Shown: positions 6,455 through 12,025 of the stretch, piece by piece | How positions within the stretch are numbered: position 1 is the first letter of the stretch | Layout of the letters: each line of letters starts with the position of its first letter | Assembly: GCA_031411575.1 (NCBI GenBank) | Contig: JANOBJ010000290.1 | Coordinates: 1-12,025, forward strand | From: JANOBJ01 sp031411575 | GTDB lineage: Bacteria; Pseudomonadota; Gammaproteobacteria; Burkholderiales; Burkholderiaceae_C | DNA length: 12,025 bases | Direction: 5' to 3' | Program-made: the position numbers and the translations under genes | Notes under the pieces: generated by a model | Seen by the model: only the letters and a program-made list of their open reading frames with translations | The model's database searches: none | Told to the model about the DNA's origin: nothing

Positions 6455-6460
6455 TACAAT
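6455..6460 (+). promoter_or_regulatory. Candidate -10 element of the DUF2782-thrB operon
   Basis: TACAAT (five of six bases of TATAAT) ends 6 nt before the ATG at 6467. Transcription from it would begin at the start codon, giving a leaderless mRNA; no Shine-Dalgarno is present. No convincing -35 at 16-18 nt. Confidence 0.45.
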
Positions 6461-6466
6461 TGCGCC

Positions 6467-6832
6467 ATGCGCCTGAACTTTCTCCTGGTACTGCTCGCCC
6501 TGTGCGGGGGACCTGCGCTGGCTCAAAATAATGCTCAAACACCTGCCGCGTCCGCGTCCAGCGGTCGTGAGGTGCTATTGAATTCAGAGCAACCGGACAC
6601 AACACCCGGGCGCGGTAACCAGCGTGTGCAGCGAATGCGGATCGAGGATGCGGGCAGCCGCGTGGACGAAGTGCGCTACGCCGGCCAGACCGAAAGCATC
6701 ACCGTTCAGCCCAAGCTCAATGTGCCGCCCTATGAGATCGTGCCGGCCGATGGCGCCCGCAGCGCCCGGCCGTTCAGTCGCGAAGGCAACGGTCTGGCGG
6801 GCCAGCGCGTGTGGAATGTTCTCGGATTCTGA
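6467..6832 (+). CDS. DUF2782 family secreted protein
   Basis: The 121-residue protein has a Sec signal peptide (MRLNFLLVLLALCGGPALA, cleavage likely after A19), so it is exported. A short low-complexity stretch follows, then the DUF2782 core from about residue 50: RMRIEDAGSRVDEVRYAGQTESITVQPK, written here as the motif RIED-x5-VDEVR-x-GQ-x7-PK, and then VPPYEIV. Function is unknown. In Pseudomonas a DUF2782 gene also lies between polA and thrB, which supports the assignment. The start at 6467 is chosen because it gives a clean signal peptide; the frame is open further upstream, but that part overlaps polA. A TACAAT box lies 6 nt before it and no Shine-Dalgarno is visible. A weak copy of the dispersed repeat (6574-6590) encodes part of LLNSEQ between the signal peptide and the core. 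It is probably first in an operon with thrB 32 nt downstream. Confidence 0.8.
   Translation: MRLNFLLVLLALCGGPALAQNNAQTPAASASSGREVLLNSEQPDTTPGRGNQRVQRMRIEDAGSRVDEVRYAGQTESITVQPKLNVPPYEIVPADGARSARPFSREGNGLAGQRVWNVLGF
6574..6590 (+). repeat. Possible degenerate copy of the dispersed repeat
   Basis: GCTAT, a 7-nt spacer and AGAGC (one mismatch to ATAGC) form a local AT-rich patch in the variable part of the DUF2782 gene. The ATCAA tail seen in other copies is missing, and a similar match occurs by chance in uvrD, so this one is weak. Confidence 0.3.
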
Positions 6833-6864
6833 TGCAGCGCCCTTTTTCCCTGTCTGCCTGAGCG

Positions 6865-7833
6865 ATGGCCGTTTACACGCAAGTCTCCTTTGACGAGGCG
6901 AGAGACCTCATGCACCGCCTCCAGCTGGGCGAGCTTGCCGACCTTCGCGGCATCGAGGGCGGCATCGAGAACACCAACTACTTTGCCACCACCACCCAGG
7001 ACGACCAGGCCGCGCACTATGTGCTGACGCTGTTCGAGCGGCTGGACGCGGCGCAACTGCCCTTCTACCTGCACCTGATGCAGCACCTCGCCCAGCGCGG
7101 CATCCCGGTACCCGAGCCGCACGCCGACGCGGCGGGCAAGCTGCTGTTGCAGGTCAACGGCAAGCCCGCGGCGGTAGTGAACCGGTTGCGCGGCCACAGC
7201 GAACTCGCGCCAACCCCGGCGCACTGCGCGGCCATGGGTGCCATGCTCGCGCGCATGCACCTGGCAGCGCGTGACTTCCCGCGCCACCAGCCCAACCTGC
7301 GCGGCCTGGCCTGGTGGAACGAGACCGTGCCCGTGGTGCTGCGCCATGTGGACGCGCCCCAGGCCGCGCTGCTGACCAGCGAACTGGCCTACCAGAACCA
7401 CGTGGCTGCCTCGTCGGCCTACGCGGCGCTGCCGCGCGGACCGGTGCACGCCGACCTGTTCCGCGACAACGCGATGTTCGAGAACGGCGCGCTGACCGGC
7501 ATCTTCGATTTCTATTTCGCCGGCATCGACACCTGGGCGTTTGACCTCGCGGTGTGCCTGAACGACTGGTGCATCGACCTGGCCAGTGGCGCGCACGACA
7601 CGGCCCGCGCCGATGCCCTGCTCCACGCCTATGCGGCGGTGCGGCCGCTGGCCGCCGCGGAGCGGCAGCTGCTGCCCGCCATGCTGCGCGCCGGTGCGCT
7701 GCGCTTCTGGATCTCGCGGCTGTGGGACTACCACCTGCCGCGCGAGGCATCGATGCTCAAGGCCCATGACCCCACCCATTTCGAACGCGTGCTGCGCAGC
7801 CGCGTGATGCACCCGATCCCCACCGCGGGCTGA
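6865..7833 (+). CDS. thrB: Homoserine kinase, aminoglycoside-phosphotransferase-like type
   Basis: The 322-residue enzyme phosphorylates homoserine with ATP to O-phosphohomoserine, the step before threonine synthase, in the cytoplasm. It is the proteobacterial homoserine kinase built on a protein-kinase/APH fold, not the GHMP-type ThrB of E. coli. It begins MAVYTQVSFDEA and has GIEGGIENTNYF at 29-40 (nucleotide-loop region). The catalytic loop is HADLFRDN with D197 and N202. The metal-binding motif is IFDFYFAG with D215, followed by DTWAFDLAVCLNDW. Length and motifs fit the family throughout. The start at 6865 gives the conserved N-terminus; no strong Shine-Dalgarno is seen. It lies 32 nt after the DUF2782 gene and 25 nt before the next gene, consistent with one operon. 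No threonine attenuator or leader peptide was seen upstream. Confidence 0.95.
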   Translation: MAVYTQVSFDEARDLMHRLQLGELADLRGIEGGIENTNYFATTTQDDQAAHYVLTLFERLDAAQLPFYLHLMQHLAQRGIPVPEPHADAAGKLLLQVNGKPAAVVNRLRGHSELAPTPAHCAAMGAMLARMHLAARDFPRHQPNLRGLAWWNETVPVVLRHVDAPQAALLTSELAYQNHVAASSAYAALPRGPVHADLFRDNAMFENGALTGIFDFYFAGIDTWAFDLAVCLNDWCIDLASGAHDTARADALLHAYAAVRPLAAAERQLLPAMLRAGALRFWISRLWDYHLPREASMLKAHDPTHFERVLRSRVMHPIPTAG

Positions 7834-7858
7834 GCCAGCCGCCGCAACCCATCCCGCC

Positions 7859-8650
7859 ATGAAACTCAATATCGTCCCCGCCCGCACCGGCATGCTGTGG
7901 GTCAAGCTGGGGGTGCAGACCTTCTTCCGCCAGCCGCTGGCCATGTCGGGCCTGTTCTTCATGTTCATGGCCATCATGTCGATCGCCACGCTGGTGCCGC
8001 TGGTGGGCGCCGCGCTGGCGCTGGGCCTGCTGCCGGGCGCCACGCTCGGCCTGATGGCGGCCACGCGTGAAGCCGGCAAGGGCAAGTTCCCGATGCCTTC
8101 CATCCTCATCAGCGCCTTCCGCGCAGGGCAGCAGCGCGTGCAGGCCATGCTGGTGCTGGGCGCGCTGTACGCCGTGGGGTTTTTGCTGGTGATGGGCATC
8201 TCGGCGCTGTTTGACGGCGGCACCTTTGCCAAGCTGTACCTGGTGGGCGGCAAGATCTCGCGTGAGGTGGTCACCACGCCCGGTTTTCAGACGGCCATGT
8301 GGGTAGCTGTGGGCCTGTATGTGCCGCTGTCGCTGCTGTTCTGGCACGCGCCGGCACTGGTGCACTGGCACGGCGTGCCGCCACTCAAGAGCCTGTTTTT
8401 CAGCATGGTCGCCTGCATGCGCAACTTCTGGGCGCTGACTGTGTTTGGCCTGGTCTGGCTGGGCGTCTTCATGGCGGCCGGGCTGGTCATCACGGTGTTC
8501 GCCGCGTTGATCGGCAGCCCGCAGGTGGTGGGCGTCGCCATGGTGCCGGCGGCGCTGCTCATGGCCGCGATGTTCTTCACGTCGATCTACTACACCTTTC
8601 GCGACAGCTTTTCGGCCGATGAGGCCACCCCACCCGAAGGATCTTCATGA
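7859..8650 (+). CDS. BPSS1780-family integral membrane protein
   Basis: The 263-residue protein matches what I recall of the BPSS1780 family, common in Burkholderiales and of unknown function. The N-terminus MKLNIVPARTGMLWVKLGV followed by FFRQPL is the family signature. About six membrane segments are visible: two between roughly 25 and 70, then about 97-117, 147-167, 193-215 and 222-247, with a short polar C-terminal tail. It would sit in the inner membrane. It starts 25 nt after thrB without a clear Shine-Dalgarno, and its stop overlaps the next start (ATGA), so it is probably translationally coupled to the FecR-domain gene. No catalytic or transport motif is visible. Confidence 0.75.
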   Translation: MKLNIVPARTGMLWVKLGVQTFFRQPLAMSGLFFMFMAIMSIATLVPLVGAALALGLLPGATLGLMAATREAGKGKFPMPSILISAFRAGQQRVQAMLVLGALYAVGFLLVMGISALFDGGTFAKLYLVGGKISREVVTTPGFQTAMWVAVGLYVPLSLLFWHAPALVHWHGVPPLKSLFFSMVACMRNFWALTVFGLVWLGVFMAAGLVITVFAALIGSPQVVGVAMVPAALLMAAMFFTSIYYTFRDSFSADEATPPEGSS

Positions 8651-9402
8651 CGCAGCACACCCTGCAGGGCCGCACCGAAACCGAACTGCTGTGGTTCCAG
8701 CGACGCGGCTTCCTGCAGGGCGCCGCCGCCTGGACGGCCATGGGCGGCGCGGCGGGCGCGCTGGCCCAGTCGCGCAGCAACATCATCGAACTGATGGGCG
8801 ATGCGTTACTCAACGGGCGCCGGCTGCTGCCGCAGCAAAGCATCCAGACCGGCGACACCATCCAGACCGGGCCGGGCGCCAGCCTCGTCTTCGTGATCGG
8901 CAACGCGTCGTTCCAGGTGCGCCAGAACTCGTTCCTCACGGTCGAACGCGGCCGCACCCTGAGCACCGTGAGCGTGCTGCGGCTGATCACCGGCGCCGTG
9001 GCCAGCGTCTGGGGCAAAGGCCTCAGCCGCCAGATCGTGATGCCAACGCTGACCGCCGGCATCCGCGGCACCGGCGTCTATGCCGAAGTGTTCGCGGCGC
9101 AAGGCGGCCGCAACTACCTGTGCAACTGCTATGGCACCGTGGACGTGGTGGTCGGCCGCACCCGCACGGTGAGCGAGGCCAGCTACCACCAGGCGTTCTG
9201 GGGTGAGGTGGCGCCACGCGAGGGCCGGCTGCTGACGCCCGCCAACGCCATCAACCACACCGACGAAGAACTGGAATACCTGGCGCGCCTGGTGGATCAG
9301 CGCACCGCATGGCAAGTGATGGGCAAGAAGGGCGTGAAGGACGGCCGCGGCTACATGGAAGAACAACCGCCGCAGGCGCACCCGGCGATGCCCACTCGGT
9401 AG
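8647..9402 (+). CDS. FecR-domain protein with Tat signal
   Basis: The 251-residue protein has a twin-arginine signal (QRRGFLQG at 18-25, hydrophobic stretch, likely cleavage after A40 in ALA/Q), so it should be exported folded. The middle part is a FecR-type beta domain: MGDALLNGRRL, IQTGDTIQTGPGASLVFVIG (45-85), then LRLITGAVASVW and TAGIRGTGVYAEV. This form occurs in stand-alone periplasmic FecR proteins. It lacks the FecR anti-sigma part, and no ECF sigma factor or TonB receptor is adjacent. A CNC pair (C159, C161) in NYLCNCYGTVDV could bind a ligand or form a disulfide with a partner. The start overlaps the stop of the membrane-protein gene by 4 nt (ATGA), and a strong terminator follows the stop. 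Its function is unknown. Confidence 0.8.
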   Translation: MTQHTLQGRTETELLWFQRRGFLQGAAAWTAMGGAAGALAQSRSNIIELMGDALLNGRRLLPQQSIQTGDTIQTGPGASLVFVIGNASFQVRQNSFLTVERGRTLSTVSVLRLITGAVASVWGKGLSRQIVMPTLTAGIRGTGVYAEVFAAQGGRNYLCNCYGTVDVVVGRTRTVSEASYHQAFWGEVAPREGRLLTPANAINHTDEELEYLARLVDQRTAWQVMGKKGVKDGRGYMEEQPPQAHPAMPTR

Positions 9403-9417
9403 AGCCGGGCAGACACC

Positions 9418-9445
9418 AAAAAGCCCGGCGTGACCGGGCTTTTTT
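9418..9445 (+). terminator. Strong bidirectional Rho-independent terminator
   Basis: The stem AGCCCGG/CCGGGCT (9422-9428 with 9434-9440, loop CGTGA) is flanked by A's on the left and T's on the right. It can end the thrB operon on the plus strand and the convergent TPR gene on the minus strand. It starts 15 nt after the FecR-domain stop codon. Confidence 0.9.
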
Positions 9446-9486
9446 GTGCCTGCGCGAGCGCTTGAGGCGCCCAGCCTCACGCTGCA

Positions 9487-9945
9487 TCAGGCCGGGTTCT
9501 TGGCCTTGTAATCCGCGATCGCCTTGGCCAGGTCGGCGTACTCCTCGCAGGTCTTGTTGCCGCAGAGTTTTTCCAGCTCGGCCAGGTGCTTCTCGGCCTC
9601 GGCTGGCTTCTTGTCCATCAGGTAGGCCTCGCCGATGTACTCGTGTGCGCCCTTGTGCTTGGGGTCGAGCTTGAGCGCGGTGTTGTAGTGCTCGAATGCC
9701 TTGCCCAGGTTGGGCGTGGCCTGCTTGCGGTAGCTGTAGCCCAGCAGGTTGTGCACATCGGCGTTGCGCGGCTCAGCGCGCGCGGCGGCGTTCAGTTCAC
9801 CCAGCGCCTTACCCCACTCCTTGGCCTGGATGGAGGCACGCGCCAGCGTCAACCGCTCATTGACGGTCGGCACGCTGACCGGCGTGGTGTCGGCCGCAAA
9901 TGCTGAGCTCCCCGCCACAACCAGACACAACAGCAACTTCTTCAT
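9487..9945 (-). CDS. Secreted TPR-repeat protein
   Basis: The 152-residue protein has a Sec signal peptide (MKKLLLCLVVAGSSAFAA, cleavage near A17/A18) and is probably periplasmic. The rest is tetratricopeptide repeats, helical hairpins that bind partner proteins. Repeats are visible as LARASIQAKEWGKALGELNA with AEPRN, then HNLLGYSYRKQ to LKLDPKHKG, and AHEYIGEAYLMDKKPAEAEKHL. The C-terminus has a cysteine pair (C128 and C133 in LCGNKTCEEY) that could form a disulfide. The start at 9945 is preferred over the in-frame start at 9996 because it gives a clean signal peptide and has AAAGG 7 nt upstream. It stands alone between uvrD (same strand, upstream) and the bidirectional terminator. The partner is unknown. 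Confidence 0.85.
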   Translation of the reverse strand: MKKLLLCLVVAGSSAFAADTTPVSVPTVNERLTLARASIQAKEWGKALGELNAAARAEPRNADVHNLLGYSYRKQATPNLGKAFEHYNTALKLDPKHKGAHEYIGEAYLMDKKPAEAEKHLAELEKLCGNKTCEEYADLAKAIADYKAKNPA

Positions 9946-9992
9946 GACAGACCTTTCCCGATGAAAAACAAGTACCAGAACCTGCTTGGTGG

Positions 9993-10025
9993 GCAAAACC
10001 GGGTGGAAGTTTCACGCCCGGTTGC
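9993..10025 (-). terminator. Probable terminator downstream of uvrD
   Basis: The arms AACCGGG/CCCGGTT (9997-10003 with 10017-10023) enclose a 13-nt loop 8 nt after the uvrD stop. On the minus strand the stem runs into only four T's, so it is a weak intrinsic terminator at best. It may separate uvrD from the TPR gene. Confidence 0.5.
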
Positions 10026-10032
10026 AAACCCG

Positions 10033-12025
10033 TCAAATCGGCGTCAATTTGGCCACGGACAAGGCCAGCCATTTCACGCCATGGCGCGGAAAATTCACCT
10101 GCGCACGGGCATCGGGCCCGGTGCCTTCGATCGCCAGCACCTTGCCTTCGCCAAACTTGGTGTGAAACACCGCCATGCCCGATTTCAGGCCATGCGAGGG
10201 CGCTGCCCGCTGCTCGGGCACCGGCGGGCTGGCGAAACTGGGCGCGCTGCCGCCCAGGCTGCTCTGGCCCCACGCGGGCCGCGCGCTGTAGCCACCCGCA
10301 AACGAGCCCTGCCCCGCGCTGAAACCCTGATGCCGCGGCGTGATCCATTTCAGCGCGACCTCGGGCAGCTCTTCAAAAAAGCGGCTCTTGACGTTATAGC
10401 GCGTCTGCCCGTGCAGCATGCGGGTCTGCGAGTGGCTCAGGTACAGGCGCTTGCGGGCGCGCGTGATGGCCACGTACATGAGCCGGCGTTCTTCTTCCAG
10501 GCCGTCGAAATCGCTCATCGAATTTTCGTGCGGGAACAGGCCCTCTTCCAGACCGGTGATGAAGACGCAATCGAATTCCAGGCCCTTGCTGGAATGCACC
10601 GTCATGAGCTGGATGGCATCCTGCCCGGCCTGCGCCTGGTTGTCGCCCGACTCCAGCGCCGCGTGCGTGAGAAACGCAGCCAAGGGGCTCAGGGTTTCGC
10701 CGGTCTCGGCGTCCGGCGGCAAAAACTCGGGCGCGGGCTCACGCACCATCGGCGCGGCAAGGTCAAGCCCCTGGCTTGCCGGGCTTTGCGTGAGCGGCGT
10801 GCCCAGTTCATCCACCGGCAAGGCTACCGCATCGCGGCCAAACCCTTCCTGCGAGACAAAACTCTCCGCCGCGTTGACCAGTTCTTCCAGGTTCTCGATG
10901 CGGTCGGCGCCCTCTTTCTCGGTCTTGTAGTGCTCCATCAGGCCGCTGTGCTGCAGCACCAGGTCGATGATCTCGCGCAAGGTGAGACCGGTGGTCTGTT
11001 CGCGCAGCACATCGATCTTGGCGACAAAGCCGCCCAGGTTGGCGCCGGCCTTGCCGGAGACGGTGCTGACGGCGTCGTGCAGCGAGCAGCCCGCCGCACG
11101 CGCTGCGTCTTGCAACTGCTCGATGCTGCGTGCGCCAATGCCGCGTGGCGGAAAGTTGACCACGCGCAGGAAGCTGGTGTCGTCGTGCGGGTTCTCCAGC
11201 AGGCGCAGATACGCCAGCGCATGCTTGATCTCGGCGCGCTCGAAGAAGCGCAGGCCGCCGTACACACGGTAGGGCACGGCCGCGTTGAACAGCGCGGTTT
11301 CGATCACGCGGCTCTGGGCATTGCTGCGGTAGAGCACGGCGATTTCCTTGCGCGCCAGACCATCGCCTTTGACCAGCTGGCGCATCTCTTCCACCATCCA
11401 TTGGGCCTCGGACAGATCCGACGGCGACTCGACCACGCGCACCGGTTCGCCCGGGCCCTGGGCGGTGCGCAGGTTCTTGCCCAGGCGCTTGCTGTTGTGG
11501 CTGATGAGCTCGTTGGCCGAATCCAGGATGTTGCTGCCGCTGCGGTAGTTCTGCTCCAGCTTGATCTGGTGCTGCACCTGAAATTCGCGCACGAAATCCG
11601 CCATGTTGCCCACCCGCGCGCCGCGAAAGGCATAGATGCTCTGGTCATCGTCACCCACGGCCAGCACCGAACTGTCAGGCCCGGCCAGCATCTTGATCCA
11701 CGCGTACTGCAGCTTGTTGGTGTCCTGGAACTCGTCGATCAGGATGTGCCGAAAACGCCGCTGGTAGTGCTCGCGGATGGGGTCGTTGTCGCGCAGCAGC
11801 TCGTAGCTGCGCAGCATCAGCTCGGCGAAGTCCACCACGCCTTCGCGCTGGCACTGGTCCTCGTAGTTGGCGTAGATCTCGACGAGCGTCTTGGTCTGCT
11901 CGTCACGCGCCTCCACGTCGCCGGGGCGCTGGGCTTCTTCCTTGCAGCCGGCGATGAACCAGCTGACCTGCTTGGGCACGAAGCGCTCTTCATCGAGCTT
12001 CATCGCCTTGATGACGCGCTTGATG
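10033..12025 (-). CDS. uvrD: DNA helicase II UvrD, partial (N-terminus beyond window)
   Basis: The last 664 codons of an SF1 helicase are present; the frame stays open to the right edge, so the ATP-binding Walker A part lies outside. UvrD is a 3'-5' helicase that removes damaged or nicked strands in nucleotide-excision and mismatch repair. Seen here are motif II LIDEFQDTN, motif III VGDDDQSIYAFRGA, motif IV LEQNYRS and LYRSNAQSR, YGGLRFFERAEIK, motif V LMTVHSSKGLEF, and motif VI ERRLMYVAITRARKRL. The C-terminal Tudor-like domain is present (GMAVFHTKFGEGKVLAIEG to KLTPI). Alignment by eye to E. coli UvrD is close throughout, and the VDFAEL and DDDQSIY forms favour UvrD over Rep. Compared with E. 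coli there is an extra Pro/Ala-rich stretch of about 47 residues before LAAFLTHAALESG (10684-10857). A Gly/Ser-rich linker precedes the Tudor-like domain. Confidence 0.95.
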   Translation of the reverse strand, partial: IKRVIKAMKLDEERFVPKQVSWFIAGCKEEAQRPGDVEARDEQTKTLVEIYANYEDQCQREGVVDFAELMLRSYELLRDNDPIREHYQRRFRHILIDEFQDTNKLQYAWIKMLAGPDSSVLAVGDDDQSIYAFRGARVGNMADFVREFQVQHQIKLEQNYRSGSNILDSANELISHNSKRLGKNLRTAQGPGEPVRVVESPSDLSEAQWMVEEMRQLVKGDGLARKEIAVLYRSNAQSRVIETALFNAAVPYRVYGGLRFFERAEIKHALAYLRLLENPHDDTSFLRVVNFPPRGIGARSIEQLQDAARAAGCSLHDAVSTVSGKAGANLGGFVAKIDVLREQTTGLTLREIIDLVLQHSGLMEHYKTEKEGADRIENLEELVNAAESFVSQEGFGRDAVALPVDELGTPLTQSPASQGLDLAAPMVREPAPEFLPPDAETGETLSPLAAFLTHAALESGDNQAQAGQDAIQLMTVHSSKGLEFDCVFITGLEEGLFPHENSMSDFDGLEEERRLMYVAITRARKRLYLSHSQTRMLHGQTRYNVKSRFFEELPEVALKWITPRHQGFSAGQGSFAGGYSARPAWGQSSLGGSAPSFASPPVPEQRAAPSHGLKSGMAVFHTKFGEGKVLAIEGTGPDARAQVNFPRHGVKWLALSVAKLTPI

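Noticed and set aside
7841..7861. ACCCAT-N6-ATG before the BPSS1780 gene as a fourth leaderless promoter
   Set aside because: The hexamer matches TATAAT poorly (two of six) and lies 25 nt or less after thrB, where operon read-through is enough.
6730..8277. 515-codon minus-strand open frame across thrB and the membrane-protein gene
   Set aside because: It is antisense to clear genes, spans an intergenic gap and shows no family motif.
10384..10400. GCTAT-N7-AGAGC match on the minus strand in uvrD
   Set aside because: It encodes the conserved UvrD stretch RYNVKSRF, so the match comes from protein constraint, and the AT-rich tail is missing. It shows that the AGAGC form alone is weak evidence.

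Overview
The window looks like chromosomal DNA of a high-GC betaproteobacterium, most likely Burkholderiales/Comamonadaceae (Acidovorax, Polaromonas, Rhodoferax or Variovorax type). This rests on the gene families present (BPSS1780-family membrane protein, DUF2782 protein next to thrB and polA, Tat-exported dienelactone hydrolase) and on a dispersed AT-rich GCTAT-N7-ATAGC repeat. I recall this repeat as typical of Comamonadaceae, but could not check it. No tRNA, rRNA, CRISPR array, insertion sequence or phage gene was seen. Most of the window is housekeeping DNA.

Layout. 1-100 (minus): first codons of a ZIP-family metal transporter, cut by the window edge. 228-1127 (minus): Tat-exported dienelactone hydrolase with its own terminator. 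1325-1513 (plus): 4-oxalocrotonate tautomerase-like protein, divergent from the hydrolase. 1619-2683 (plus): alpha/beta-hydrolase lipoprotein. 2684-2882: convergent intergenic gap with one clear copy of the dispersed repeat and some hairpins. 2883-3454 (minus): two-gene MazE/MazF-like toxin-antitoxin module just downstream of polA. 3523-6390 (minus): complete polA with all three domains. 6467-9402 (plus): probable operon of a DUF2782 secreted protein, homoserine kinase (thrB), a BPSS1780-family membrane protein and a Tat-exported FecR-domain protein, closed by a strong bidirectional terminator. 9487-9945 (minus): small secreted TPR protein. 10033-12025 (minus): C-terminal three quarters or more of uvrD, running off the right edge.

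How the genes relate. polA and uvrD are DNA replication/repair genes. thrB makes O-phosphohomoserine for threonine synthesis. The polA/DUF2782/thrB neighbourhood is conserved in other proteobacteria, although no functional link is obvious. The toxin-antitoxin pair is the only clearly accessory, self-regulated unit.

The more unusual signals are not genes. First, the GCTAT-N7-(A/G)TAGC repeat occurs at least three times: once between genes, once over the start codon of the ZIP gene and once in frame inside polA. A weaker fourth copy lies in the DUF2782 gene. Second, polA, the DUF2782 gene and the lipoprotein gene each have a -10-like hexamer exactly 6 nt before the ATG and no Shine-Dalgarno, which suggests leaderless transcripts. 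Third, the toxin-antitoxin leader is almost entirely two tandem GTAATAMC units behind an extended -10. I did not find a convincing new multi-gene system.
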